From assembly GCF_015712065.1 (NCBI RefSeq), contig NZ_JACFYZ010000007.1, positions 124,001 to 188,000 on the forward strand: DNA of 64,000 nucleotides. Reading direction: 5' to 3'. This stretch comes from Ectopseudomonas chengduensis (GTDB lineage: Bacteria; Pseudomonadota; Gammaproteobacteria; Pseudomonadales; Pseudomonadaceae). The stretch's first letter is position 1, and the number at the start of each line of letters is the position of its first letter. The position numbers were made by a program, and so were the translations under genes. Positions 21,333 to 29,285 of the stretch are shown here, one piece after another. A model generated the notes under the pieces. The model was not told the origin of the DNA. It saw only the letters and a list, made by a program, of their open reading frames with translations, and ran no database searches.

Positions 21333-21617
21333 ATGCCCGATCAGAAGCCCGAAATCGTCATCACCTATTGCACCCAGTGTCAGTGGCTGCTGCGCGCCGC
21401 GTGGCTGGCTCAGGAACTGCTGAGCACCTTTGCCGACGAGCTCGGCCGGGTCAGCCTGGAGCCGGGCACCGGCGGCGTGTTCCGCATCCTCTGCGATGGC
21501 CAGCAGATCTGGGAACGCAAGGCCGATGGTGGTTTCCCCGAGGCCAAGGTGCTCAAGCAGCGGGTGCGCGATCTGATCGACCCGACCCGCGACCTAGGCC
21601 ACAACGACCGCGCTTGA
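21333..21617 (+). CDS. SelT/SelW/SelH family thioredoxin-like protein
   Basis: The protein (94 aa) has the Rdx-family redox motif CTQC (Cys13 and Cys16) after the first beta strand EIVITY, and the later motif IWERKADGGFPEAKVLKQ typical of SelW-like proteins. In bacteria these usually have Cys in place of selenocysteine. It is cytoplasmic, with no signal peptide. Its substrate is unknown. It is divergent from plpD, with 71 bp between the starts, as in P. aeruginosa, where PA3338 occupies this place (from memory). Confidence 0.88.
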   Translation: MPDQKPEIVITYCTQCQWLLRAAWLAQELLSTFADELGRVSLEPGTGGVFRILCDGQQIWERKADGGFPEAKVLKQRVRDLIDPTRDLGHNDRA

Positions 21618-21731
21618 TCGGATACGTAGCAGAAGCTTTACCCCCCCTTTACACAGGGCTTACCCCGCTCCTGCGAGTGCGCGCGAATAATTTGCCTCGA
21701 GCCGATAGGGCCATTCTGTGAGAGGTGAAAT

Positions 21732-22229
21732 ATGTCGCTGCAACGCTCAGTGATCCTGGCATTGATGAGTCTGGTGCTTTCTGCTCAGGCGCTGGCAGGC
21801 CCGCCCGGTCCTGGTGGTGGGCCTGCTCCGGGTGGCCCTGGTTGGGGTAAGTGGGGGCCCGGCCCCGGCGGTCATCGGCATGGTTTGCCGGAGGGCGCTC
21901 GTGAGCTGTGGATCGGCAGTGCGCTGTACTTCGTCGCAGCAGGCACCTACTACCTGTGGAACGCCAACGCCCAGCGCTATGAGGTCGTCACACCGCCGCC
22001 AGTCATACAGGGCAATAGTGTCGCCAGCTATGAAGTGATCGCCTATCCAGCCAGCGGACAGAGTGTCGAGCAACAGGGGCGTGATCGTTATGAGTGCCAC
22101 AGCTGGGCCGTGGGACAGAGCGGTTTCGACCCTGCCACCACAACCCGTCCTGCAGGTGCCGATTCCACCGAGCGTTATCGCCGGGCGTTGGGCGCCTGTC
22201 TGACGGGGCGTGGTTACAGCGTCAACTGA
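21732..22229 (+). CDS. Small secreted protein, DUF6515-like
   Basis: This 165-residue protein has a clear signal peptide (residues 1-22, cleavage likely after AQALA). A Gly/Pro-rich segment of PGPGGGPAPGGP type follows (about 23-50), then a short hydrophobic stretch (LWIGSALYFVAAGTYYLW). The C-terminal domain contains DRYECHSWAVGQSGFDP and a conserved second Cys near ALGACL. That last motif is common in small periplasmic or outer-membrane-associated Pseudomonas proteins of DUF6515/glycine-zipper type. Function is unknown. AGAGGTG precedes the ATG. Confidence 0.75.
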   Translation: MSLQRSVILALMSLVLSAQALAGPPGPGGGPAPGGPGWGKWGPGPGGHRHGLPEGARELWIGSALYFVAAGTYYLWNANAQRYEVVTPPPVIQGNSVASYEVIAYPASGQSVEQQGRDRYECHSWAVGQSGFDPATTTRPAGADSTERYRRALGACLTGRGYSVN

Positions 22230-22252
22230 TCAGCAGGGCGCGGTTGGGTATT

Positions 22253-22307
22253 GTAGGAGCCGGCTTGCTGGCGATGATCACCGCATCGCCGGTAAGCCGG
22301 CTCCTAT
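22253..22307. repeat. REP-like palindrome
   Basis: TAGGAGCCGGCTT (22254-22266) and its exact inverse AAGCCGGCTCCTA (22294-22306) enclose a 27-nt loop containing GGCGATG/CATCGCC. It lies between convergent genes and is a different REP subtype from that at 8.4 kb. Confidence 0.75.
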
Positions 22308-22339
22308 CTCTTTTGCGCTGCAGCAAGGCATTTCGGGCG

Positions 22340-23191
22340 TCAGCGCGCCATCCGCGCTGAAACGAAGATGGCGCTGACGATCAGCACGCCTCCGGCCAGC
22401 ATGCGCAGCGTTGGCTGCTCGCTGAACAGCCACCAGGCGAACAGAATCCCGTAGACCGGTTCCAGGGCGAAGATCACTGCCGTGGTGCGCGCCTTGAGCA
22501 CGCGCAGGCTGGCGACGAACAGGCTGTGTGCCAGACCCGTGCAGAAGATGCCGAGCATGGCCAGCCACAGCCAGTCCACCGGGCGCACGCTGGGCAGCAG
22601 CGGCCAGGCCAGCGGCAGGAAGCAGATCAGTACGGTGATGTTCTGGTACAGCGCTGCCTTTACCGGGTCGAGGCCACGGGTGCTGGCGCGATTGAGCAGC
22701 GACAGCAGGGCGAAGAGAAAGCCCGACAACACTGCCCACAGCAATCCGACTGTGGCGTCACTGTTCAGGCTGAACTCGGGCGTGACCAGGATCAGCCCCA
22801 CGCATACCACGCCGACCATGGCGAACTCGCCGGGGCGGGTGCGCTCGCGAAACAGCAGGCCCTCCAGCAGTACGGTGAAGGCCGGGAAGCTGGCGAAGCC
22901 GAGGGTGGCGATGGCCACGCCGGAAACCTTCACCGCTTCGAAGAAGGTGACCCAGTGCGTGCCCAGCAGCAGGCCGCCGAGTGCCAGCAGGGCCATCTGC
23001 CGTAGGCTCGGGCGAACCGTATTGCGGCTGCGCCAGAGCACCGCAGCCAGGCTCAAGGCGAGCACGGCGAAGAACGCGCGGCCGCCTGCAATCATGTTCG
23101 GCGTGGTCGCTGCCAGTTTGCCGAAAATGCCCGACAGGCCGAACAGCAGGGCGCCCAGGTGAATCGCCAGCAGGGCGTTACGTTCCGTCAT
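22340..23191 (-). CDS. EamA/DMT-family transporter
   Basis: This hydrophobic protein (283 aa) has about ten predicted TM helices in two EamA repeats (roughly residues 5-135 and 148-280). Family signatures include GLSGIFGKLA near the N-terminus and the second-repeat ending EPVYGILFAWWLFSE. Such proteins export metabolites or amino acids; the substrate is not predictable here. Its ATG overlaps the csaA stop by four bases, so the two genes are translationally coupled. The pair matches PA3222-PA3221 of PAO1 (from memory). Confidence 0.9.
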   Translation of the reverse strand: MTERNALLAIHLGALLFGLSGIFGKLAATTPNMIAGGRAFFAVLALSLAAVLWRSRNTVRPSLRQMALLALGGLLLGTHWVTFFEAVKVSGVAIATLGFASFPAFTVLLEGLLFRERTRPGEFAMVGVVCVGLILVTPEFSLNSDATVGLLWAVLSGFLFALLSLLNRASTRGLDPVKAALYQNITVLICFLPLAWPLLPSVRPVDWLWLAMLGIFCTGLAHSLFVASLRVLKARTTAVIFALEPVYGILFAWWLFSEQPTLRMLAGGVLIVSAIFVSARMAR

Positions 23192-23523
23192 GCCAGGCGC
23201 GCACCGTTGGGCAATGGCTGGTCGAACCCGGCGAGGACGACACGGTTGTCGCTGTCATAGACACCGGTTACCAGCACTTCTGAGCGCACCCCGGCGATGC
23301 GCTTGGGGGCGAAATTGCACACGCACAGCACCTGACGACCAATCAGTGCGTCACAATCGTAGTGCGCGGTGATCTGCGCGCTGGAGGTCTTGATACCCAG
23401 TTCGCCGAGATCCACGTCCAGCACGTAGGCCGGCTTCATTGCCTTTTCATTGGGACGAGCGCTGCGAATGGTGCCGACGCGCAGCTCCACTTTCTCGAAA
23501 TCCTGCCATTCGATGGTTTGCAT
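23188..23523 (-). CDS. csaA: CsaA-like tRNA-binding/chaperone-like protein
   Basis: This small single-domain protein (111 aa) has the OB-fold tRNA-binding domain found at the C-terminus of MetRS and in CsaA and Arc1p. The pattern includes FEKVELRVGTI, KMKPAYVLDVDLG-like KAMKPAYVLDVDLG, SSAQIT and GRQVLCVCNF with RIAGVRSEVLV. CsaA has been described as a tRNA-binding protein with export-related chaperone activity; the exact role is unsettled. It is first in an operon with the EamA transporter. Confidence 0.92.
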   Translation of the reverse strand: MQTIEWQDFEKVELRVGTIRSARPNEKAMKPAYVLDVDLGELGIKTSSAQITAHYDCDALIGRQVLCVCNFAPKRIAGVRSEVLVTGVYDSDNRVVLAGFDQPLPNGARLA

Positions 23524-23646
23524 GGGGTACTCCTCGATGATGCGGCGCAGTCTAGGCGGCGCAGGCGATAGCTGTCTGTCGCGGGAGTGATGAGTTTTGT
23601 CGCCAGGCTATCGTTAGCATCTCGGGTGCGTGCGGCGAACCCGCTT

Positions 23647-23667
23647 TAGCCCGGATGAAATCCGGGG
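23647..23667. repeat. GTAGCCCGGAT-family palindrome, short copy
   Basis: TAGCCCGGATGAAATCCGGG is a self-complementary short copy of the repeat at 11273, here between the csaA start and the AraC-type stop codon. Confidence 0.65.
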
Positions 23668-23698
23668 CGATTTCACGGGCGGGGCGCGAATAAGGTTG

Positions 23699-24445
23699 CT
23701 AGCGCGTGCGGCGCAATTGCCTTGGGGTCATGCCTAGGTGGCGGGAAAGGGCTGCGGTGAAGGCGCTTTGCGAGTTGTAGCCGACCCGTGCGGCGATTTC
23801 GCCAACGGCCAGGTCGCTGCCACGCAGTAGTTGTTCGGCCAGGCGCAGGCGCCGTTGGCGGATGTGCTCCATGGGCGTGCTGCCGGTTTCGGCGAGGAAG
23901 CGGGCATGGAAGCGCGCCACCGACAGACCGGCCAGGCGAGCCAGATCTGCCACCTGCAGCGGATGCGCCGCGTGCTGCTCGATATAGCGATCCAGGGCGG
24001 CCATCGGCAAGCCGGGCGTCTCGGCATGCTGGCGGCTGCAGGCCAGGCTGCCGAGCAGCAGAGCTGCACCCTGGCCGGCGATGATCGGGTCATTGATCAG
24101 GCTGCTGGCCAGCCAGTTGAGCAACTGCCCCTGCGAGGGATCGAGTTGCAGGGCGTTGGGCTTGTCCAGCAAACGCTGGATATCGCCCGCATGGTGGCCG
24201 AGCTGGCGTTCCAGCCAGTCGTTGGTCGGCAGATCCAGTACCAGACACTGGCTGCCCCGTGGGCTGCCGCAGGTATGGCGCGCTTCGGCCGGCACTACGG
24301 CCAGGTGATGGCGAAGCACCTGGCTGCCCTGGCCGTCCACTTCGAATTGCAGCTCGCCCGCCAGGCCGAACACCAGTTGCGCGTGGTCGTGGCTATGGCT
24401 GAGCACTTCGTGGCTGTAATGACGCAGGGACAGGATCGGGAGCAT
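23699..24445 (-). CDS. AraC family transcriptional regulator
   Basis: The protein (248 aa) has an N-terminal cupin-like sensor domain (HSHDHAQLVFGLAG, about residues 15-28) and a C-terminal AraC/XylS double helix-turn-helix (VADLARLAGLSVARFHARF and VGEIAARVGYNSQSAFTAAL). The start at 24445 has GAGG upstream. A longer frame reaching 24550 would run through the Pho-box-like site and has no clear ribosome site, so it was not used. It is divergent from plcP, and PAO1 has an AraC gene (PA3220) in the same place (from memory). Its effector is unknown. Confidence 0.88.
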   Translation of the reverse strand: MLPILSLRHYSHEVLSHSHDHAQLVFGLAGELQFEVDGQGSQVLRHHLAVVPAEARHTCGSPRGSQCLVLDLPTNDWLERQLGHHAGDIQRLLDKPNALQLDPSQGQLLNWLASSLINDPIIAGQGAALLLGSLACSRQHAETPGLPMAALDRYIEQHAAHPLQVADLARLAGLSVARFHARFLAETGSTPMEHIRQRRLRLAEQLLRGSDLAVGEIAARVGYNSQSAFTAALSRHLGMTPRQLRRTR

Positions 24446-24519
24446 GGCAGTTTCCTCGGCAACCGCCGGAGTGTAACGCCTGGGCCGGGGCGCTGCTGCG
24501 TAATTGAACGGTCTTTTTC

Positions 24520-24537
24520 CTGTCATATGCTTTTCAC
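24520..24537 (+). promoter_or_regulatory. Pho-box-like PhoB site upstream of plcP-agt
   Basis: CTGTCAT (24520-24526), a 4-nt spacer and TTTTCAC (24531-24537) match the two direct 7-mers of the PhoB consensus, the first exactly and the second at five of seven positions. It lies 42 bp before the plcP start codon. This suggests induction under phosphate starvation. Confidence 0.7.
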
Positions 24538-24579
24538 CGCGACCCCTCAAGCTCGTCTAAACCCAGCCGGAGGTCGCCC

Positions 24580-25392
24580 ATGACCAGCGCCCAGCTCGCC
24601 AAGCCCAGCCGCAAGCAACGAGTCCGCACCCTGTGGATTTCCGACGTCCACCTCGGCACGCGTGACTGCCAGGCCGAACATCTGGCGGCCTTTCTCAAGC
24701 GCTATCACGCTGATCGCATCTATCTGGTGGGCGACATCATCGACGGCTGGAAACTGCGTGGTGGCATCTACTGGCCGCAGGCGCATACCAATGTCATCCG
24801 CCGTCTGCTGACCATGAGCAAGCGCGGTACCGAGGTCATCTACGTCACCGGCAACCATGACGAGTTTCTGCGTCGTTACTCCAGCCTGCTGCTGGGCAAT
24901 ATCCAGTTGGTCGACGAGGCGGTGCACGTCACGGCCGATGGCCGGCAATTGCTGGTGATCCATGGCGATCAGTTCGATGTGATTACCCGTTACCACCGCT
25001 GGCTGGCCTTTCTCGGCGACTCGGCCTACGAATTCACCCTGACCCTCAACCGCTGGCTCAATCACTGGCGCAGCCGCTGGGGCTACGGTTACTGGTCGCT
25101 GTCGGCATACCTCAAGCACAAGGTCAAGACCGCGGTGAACTTCATCAGCGACTTTGAGGAGGCCATCGCTCACGAGTGCGTCAAGCGCGGCCTGCAGGGC
25201 GTGGTCTGCGGCCATATTCACCATGCCGAGATTCGCCAGGTGAGTGGTGTGGAATACATGAACTGCGGCGACTGGGTGGAATCCTGCACAGCGCTGATCG
25301 AGCACTGGGATGGGCAGATCGAGCTCTATCGTCTGGCCGAGGCGCAACTGGCCAGCGAGGAGCGGGCCGTCGCCCTCGAGACCGGCGCATGA
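24580..25392 (+). CDS. plcP: PlcP-like metallophosphoesterase (lipid remodelling)
   Basis: This calcineurin-type metallophosphoesterase (270 aa) shows all metal-binding blocks: SDVHLG, GDIIDGW, GNHDE, HGDQFD and GHIHHAE. Automatic labels often give UDP-2,3-diacylglucosamine diphosphatase because of LpxH similarity. The pairing with a glycosyltransferase by a 4-bp overlap, the Pho-box-like site and the PAO1 order PA3219-PA3218 point instead to PlcP. PlcP removes phosphate headgroups from phospholipids, giving diacylglycerol for glycolipid synthesis under phosphate starvation. GGAGG lies at 24569-24573. An LpxH-like role remains the alternative. Confidence 0.85.
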   Translation: MTSAQLAKPSRKQRVRTLWISDVHLGTRDCQAEHLAAFLKRYHADRIYLVGDIIDGWKLRGGIYWPQAHTNVIRRLLTMSKRGTEVIYVTGNHDEFLRRYSSLLLGNIQLVDEAVHVTADGRQLLVIHGDQFDVITRYHRWLAFLGDSAYEFTLTLNRWLNHWRSRWGYGYWSLSAYLKHKVKTAVNFISDFEEAIAHECVKRGLQGVVCGHIHHAEIRQVSGVEYMNCGDWVESCTALIEHWDGQIELYRLAEAQLASEERAVALETGA

Positions 25393-26429
25393 GGATACTG
25401 ATCGTCTCCGACGCCTGGGCGCCTCAGGTCAATGGTGTGGTCACCAGCCTGGCCGCGCTGGTCGGCGAACTGCGTGGGTTGGGCCATCAGGTCAAGCTGC
25501 TGTCGCCCGCCGATTTTCGTGCCGTGCCGTGCCCCACTTATCCGGAGATTCCGCTGGTGTGGGATCTGTGGCGCGTCGGTGCGGCGATTCGCGACTTTCG
25601 TCCTGACTGCGTGCACCTCGCTACCGAGGGGCCGCTGGGGTGGGCAGCGCGGCGTTGGCTGGTCAAGCGTGGGCTGGCGTTTTCCACGGCGATCCATACC
25701 CGTTTTCCGGAGTACGTCAGCACGCGCTGGCCGTGGATTGCGCCGCGCTTCGGTTATGCCTTTCTACGCGCCTTCCATCGCCCCAGCCAAGCCGTGCTGG
25801 TGACCACCGAGCGACTGCGAGAAGAGTTCGCCGGCTGGGATCTGCAACGGCTGCAACTGTGGCGCAAAGGGGTGGATACCCGGCTGTTTCGGCCGGACGA
25901 GACGCGCCCCCGACCTGTGCGACCGGTGTTTCTCTACGTTGGACGTATCGCCCCGGAAAAGAACCTGCAGGCCTTTCTCGACCTGGACCTACCGGGGGAG
26001 AAGCGTGTGGTCGGCGACGGACCGCAGCGTGAGGCGTTGCAGCAGCAGTATCCGCTGGTGCGCTTTCTCGGCTACCGCCATGGCCAGGCGTTGGCCGAGG
26101 CTTATCAGGATGCCTCGGTGCTGGTCTTCCCCTCACGTACCGATACCTATGGGTTGGTGATGCTGGAAGCGCTGGCTTGCGGCACGCCGGTGGCTGCGTT
26201 TCCCGTGGCCGGGCCGCTGGATGTGTTGCAAGAGGGGATCAGTGGCGTGATGGCCGAGGATCTGCGCGCTGCTTGTCTGGCGGCGCTGGAGCTGGACCGG
26301 GGGCGTTGCGCGGAATTGGCGGCAGCGCAGTCCTGGCGCGCTTCGGCGCTGGAGTTTCTGGCGTTGCAGCCGCTGATCGATGGTGAGTCGGCGTTGCTGG
26401 ATGAGGCGTTGCCGGATACTGCGTTGTAG
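25389..26429 (+). CDS. agt: Agt-like glycosyltransferase (GT4), glycolipid synthesis
   Basis: The enzyme (346 aa) has the GT-B fold. The N-terminal half starts MRILIVSDAWAPQVNGV, with VTSL following. The C-terminal nucleotide-sugar half has YVGRIAPEKN, VVGDGPQ and the EX7E-type region SRTDTYGLVMLEALACGTPV. This is the pattern of GT4 enzymes acting on diacylglycerol. It overlaps plcP by ATGA, so the two are co-translated. In P. aeruginosa the orthologous pair makes glycolipids that replace phospholipids during phosphate limitation (from memory of work on agt1 and plcP). The sugar donor cannot be read from sequence. Confidence 0.85.
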   Translation: MRILIVSDAWAPQVNGVVTSLAALVGELRGLGHQVKLLSPADFRAVPCPTYPEIPLVWDLWRVGAAIRDFRPDCVHLATEGPLGWAARRWLVKRGLAFSTAIHTRFPEYVSTRWPWIAPRFGYAFLRAFHRPSQAVLVTTERLREEFAGWDLQRLQLWRKGVDTRLFRPDETRPRPVRPVFLYVGRIAPEKNLQAFLDLDLPGEKRVVGDGPQREALQQQYPLVRFLGYRHGQALAEAYQDASVLVFPSRTDTYGLVMLEALACGTPVAAFPVAGPLDVLQEGISGVMAEDLRAACLAALELDRGRCAELAAAQSWRASALEFLALQPLIDGESALLDEALPDTAL

Positions 26430-26437
26430 GTCGTTTT

Positions 26438-26512
26438 ATTCGCGGCTGAAGCCGCTCCCACAAAGGCAGGTTCGGCGCCTGCTTCACCGTAGGAGCGGCT
26501 TCAGCCGCGAAT
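26438..26512. repeat. REP-type inverted repeat after agt
   Basis: ATTCGCGGCTGAAGCCGCTC starts at 26438, and its inverse GAGCGGCTTCAGCCGCGAAT ends at 26512. The 24-bp arms differ at one base, with a 27-nt loop. It may act as transcript end for plcP-agt. Confidence 0.8.
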
Positions 26513-26593
26513 CGAGCTCAGCGTGTAGGGCGTACTCGCGAAGCAGTGCGCCGTCGGCTGTGGGATATACGGAACGGCGGACTGTTCGCTGCG

Positions 26594-26643
26594 CTACGAG
26601 CGGCCGGCGTTCCGGTCCGCCCTACGAGCGGCCGACGTCCCGA
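26594..26643. repeat. Short tandem direct repeats
   Basis: CTACGAGCGGCCGGCGTTCC (from 26594) and CTACGAGCGGCCGACGTCCC (from 26622) recur with a 28-nt period in the GC-rich gap before the cyaB 3' end. The rest of 26513-26661 holds GTAGGGCG-type palindromic pieces but no gene. Confidence 0.6.
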
Positions 26644-26661
26644 TCCTACACCTCGGTTTCC

Positions 26662-28050
26662 TTACAGAATGACCTTGTCACGCAGCTTCTCGGCGGCCTG
26701 GTTGAGCGCCTGGATCACCCGTTCCTTGTCGAAGTTCTGAATGCCATTGGTGTCCAGGTACATGGAGAAGCCCGGCAGTTCGTGCTCGACGTAGCTGGAG
26801 GTGGCGCCCAGGTCGCGGCGGAAGTCCACCACCTGGTAGATCTGCACGGGGCGGGTGAAGCCCTTGACGGCGATCTGGCCCTTGTCGCGGCACATGATCA
26901 CGTCCTTGACCAGCGAATAAGTCTCGTGAGAGATCAGGATTTCGCCGGATTCGGCAGCGCTTTCCAGGCGGCTGGCAAGGTTCACGTCGCGACCGATGAT
27001 GGTGTAATCCATACGCGTGTCGGCGCCGAAGTTGCCCACCGTGCAGTAGCCGGTGTTGAGGCCCATGCGAATTTCCAGCGGCTTGGTGATGCCCTGGGCG
27101 CGCCACTGCTGGCGCAGCACCTTCATGTGCTTGCGCATGGCGATGGCCATGGAAACTGCCGCCACGGCGTCTTTCTTGGCTCCGTTGCTGCTCGGGTCGC
27201 CGAAGAACACCATGACGCAGTCACCGATGAACTTGTCGATGGTGCCGCCGTATTTCAGGGTGATCTTCGACATTTCGTTGAGGTAGGTGTTGAGCAGGTC
27301 GGTCAGCGCTTCGGCTTCCAGCTCTTCCGACAGCTCGGTGAAACCCTTGATATCGGAGAAGAACACCGTGAGCTTCTTGCGCTGAGTCTCCAGGCGCACG
27401 CTCTTCTTGCCGGTGAAGATCGATTCCCAGACCTGTGGTGACAGGTACTTGGCCAGGTTGCGCGCCAGGCGTGCGGCTTTTTCCTGCTCACGCTTGATCT
27501 CGCTGCGTACCTGAGCCAGGCGCAGGCCCTGCTGGTTGACGAAGTAGGCGGTGATGCAGATGTACAGGGTGGCGAAGAGGATGCTGACCAGCGCCACCAG
27601 CGTCGGCGTGTCGGTATTGGGATGAACCCCAACCAGCGCGGCGCACAGCGCCATGCCGCTGGCGGCCACCAGCAGGCCCAGGCCGAGATAGCGCATGCCA
27701 CCCACCACCAGGGCACTGAAACAGAGAATCAGCAGGAACATCAGGCTGGGCACGGCAGAGAAGCCGAGCAGCACGCAGGCCGCGCCAGCATGCAGGGCAT
27801 CGAAGAACAGCAGGGCGAGGTCGGTCTGCTGCGGATAGTCGCGCTTGAAACGGCGGCTGAGATTGTGCGCCAGATGAGGGTAGAGCAGGGCGTAGGGCAC
27901 CATCCACAGAATGTCGTAGGCGAAGTGCCCGACATAGGTGCCGGCGGCGATGCTGGCGGCCGTGGCGATATAGGCCAGTACGCGCGAATAGTATTCGCGC
28001 AACGGCGGCGTCGGTAGCCCGTTGGCACGGCTGGTGGTTGCTGGCTTCAT
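26662..28050 (-). CDS. cyaB: Class III adenylate cyclase CyaB
   Basis: CyaB (462 aa) makes cAMP from ATP. The N-terminal half is a membrane domain of about six helices (MASE2 type, about residues 25-195), followed by a helical linker. The catalytic domain has metal-binding Asp in FFSDIKGFTE, the GDCVMVFFGDP loop carrying the second Asp, and a late block with YTIIGRDVNLASRLE. In P. aeruginosa CyaB feeds the Vfr virulence regulator and lies beside agt (PA3217, from memory). The start at 28050 gives the expected length; a frame continuing to 28170 is not needed. Confidence 0.95.
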   Translation of the reverse strand: MKPATTSRANGLPTPPLREYYSRVLAYIATAASIAAGTYVGHFAYDILWMVPYALLYPHLAHNLSRRFKRDYPQQTDLALLFFDALHAGAACVLLGFSAVPSLMFLLILCFSALVVGGMRYLGLGLLVAASGMALCAALVGVHPNTDTPTLVALVSILFATLYICITAYFVNQQGLRLAQVRSEIKREQEKAARLARNLAKYLSPQVWESIFTGKKSVRLETQRKKLTVFFSDIKGFTELSEELEAEALTDLLNTYLNEMSKITLKYGGTIDKFIGDCVMVFFGDPSSNGAKKDAVAAVSMAIAMRKHMKVLRQQWRAQGITKPLEIRMGLNTGYCTVGNFGADTRMDYTIIGRDVNLASRLESAAESGEILISHETYSLVKDVIMCRDKGQIAVKGFTRPVQIYQVVDFRRDLGATSSYVEHELPGFSMYLDTNGIQNFDKERVIQALNQAAEKLRDKVIL

Positions 28051-28208
28051 CTGCTGGAACTGTCCCTGCTGGATTTCTGGCGTCTCTGCTGGACGCCTGG
28101 CTGGTCTGCAAGACCTGAGCCAGAGGCTCGCTGGGCGGGGATCATAACCAAGGGGGCGGCGGCCAGCCAAGCATGGCCGCCGAACGGTGGCGCAACAGTG
28201 GCCAGCGG

Positions 28209-28796
28209 TCAGGCGCTGGTATTGTCCATTGCAGCCAGATAGATGGAGTTCTTCGGCCGGGCGAACACGCGCTGCAGCATGGGCTCGAAGAAGCTCAATG
28301 GCAGGCTTTCATAGTCCGGGTCGAAGGCGGCCGCATCGTACTTGGCGCAGAACTCGATGGTCGCCTGGTATTGCGGGTGATCCTTGAACTGCTCACGCAG
28401 GTGGCGATCCATGCCCAGGTGATGGAAGAAGTAATAGCCCTGGAAAATGCCGTGCTTCTCCACCATCCAGTGATTCTCGGCACTGACGAAGGGCTTGAGG
28501 ATGGCTGCGGCAATGTCCGGGTGGTTGTAGCTGCCGAGGGTATCGCCGATGTCATGCAGCAGCGCGCAGATCACGTACTCCTCGTCGCGGCCGTCGTGAT
28601 AGGCGCGGGTGGCGGTTTGCAGCGAGTGGGTCAGGCGGTCCACCGGAAAGCCACCGAAATCGCCGTCGAGCAGACGCAGGTGGTCGAGGATGCGTGTGGG
28701 GAGCTGGGCGGCGTAGGCGGCGAAGTCCTGGGCGATGATGGCCCAGTCCTCGGCCTGGCCGTCTTGCATATGGGTAAAGCGGGCGCGGCTATTCAT
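28209..28796 (-). CDS. HD-domain protein (COG4341-type, predicted metal-dependent)
   Basis: The protein (195 aa) has an HD metal-binding domain. Visible ligands are THSLQTATRAYHDGRDEEY, the HD pair in ICALLHDIGD, the later histidines in GYYFFHHLGMD, and an acidic stretch YDAAAFDPDYESL. This is the pattern of the COG4341 group, which also includes the mixed-valent di-iron oxygenase PhnZ. The label phosphohydrolase is therefore uncertain; an oxygenase is equally possible. It lies 41 bp downstream of the DUF962 gene on the same strand. Confidence 0.82.
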   Translation of the reverse strand: MNSRARFTHMQDGQAEDWAIIAQDFAAYAAQLPTRILDHLRLLDGDFGGFPVDRLTHSLQTATRAYHDGRDEEYVICALLHDIGDTLGSYNHPDIAAAILKPFVSAENHWMVEKHGIFQGYYFFHHLGMDRHLREQFKDHPQYQATIEFCAKYDAAAFDPDYESLPLSFFEPMLQRVFARPKNSIYLAAMDNTSA

Positions 28797-28837
28797 GGTT
28801 TTTCTCGTTCTTGTTGTTAGTGTGAGCAGCCGGGTTC

Positions 28838-29155
28838 TTAGAAACGGATACGGCCGGTAAAGGCATCCTTGAGCATCACCCAATCGCCCATCAGGCTGTA
28901 CAGCGGATAGTCGAAGGTGGCTGGTCGGTTCTTTTCGAAGACGAAGTGGCCGACCCAGGCGAAGCCATAACCGGCCAGCGGCATGGCCAGCAGCCATAGC
29001 CATTGTTGGCTGAGCAGGGCGTAGGCGAGGATCGCCAGCACCAGCAGGCTGCCGGCATAGTGCAGGCGGCGGCATACGGGATTGCTGTGTTCCTGCAGGT
29101 AATAGGGGTAGAACTCGGCGAAGCTCTGGTAGCGTTCGGTGGTCTGGGCGGTCAT
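28838..29155 (-). CDS. DUF962/Mpo1-like membrane protein
   Basis: The protein (105 aa) has the family N-terminus YQSFAEFYPYYLQEHSNPVCRRLHYAGS, two hydrophobic hairpins (about residues 33-65), and the motif GYGFAWVGHFVFEKNRPATF containing a conserved His. Yeast Mpo1 of this family is an iron-dependent dioxygenase for 2-hydroxy fatty acids. The conserved N-H-H residues are present here, so a similar lipid role is possible but unproven. A strong AGGAGG precedes ATG 29155. It is divergent from the AraC gene and upstream of the HD gene. Confidence 0.85.
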   Translation of the reverse strand: MTAQTTERYQSFAEFYPYYLQEHSNPVCRRLHYAGSLLVLAILAYALLSQQWLWLLAMPLAGYGFAWVGHFVFEKNRPATFDYPLYSLMGDWVMLKDAFTGRIRF

Positions 29156-29285
29156 GGCGCACCTCCTGTTATTGTCACCTACGAGTCTAGACCTGCTGTC
29201 TCCGTGGGCCACTGACTTAAGGTGCCAGTCTAGTATCCTTGCGCCGCCAACCATGGCCTTGCTGATTGATCACAAGAATAAGACG

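Noticed and set aside
24445..24550. N-terminal extension of the AraC regulator to 24550
   Set aside because: It would cover the Pho-box-like site, lacks a ribosome site, and adds 35 residues before the typical cupin start. GAGG supports the shorter start.
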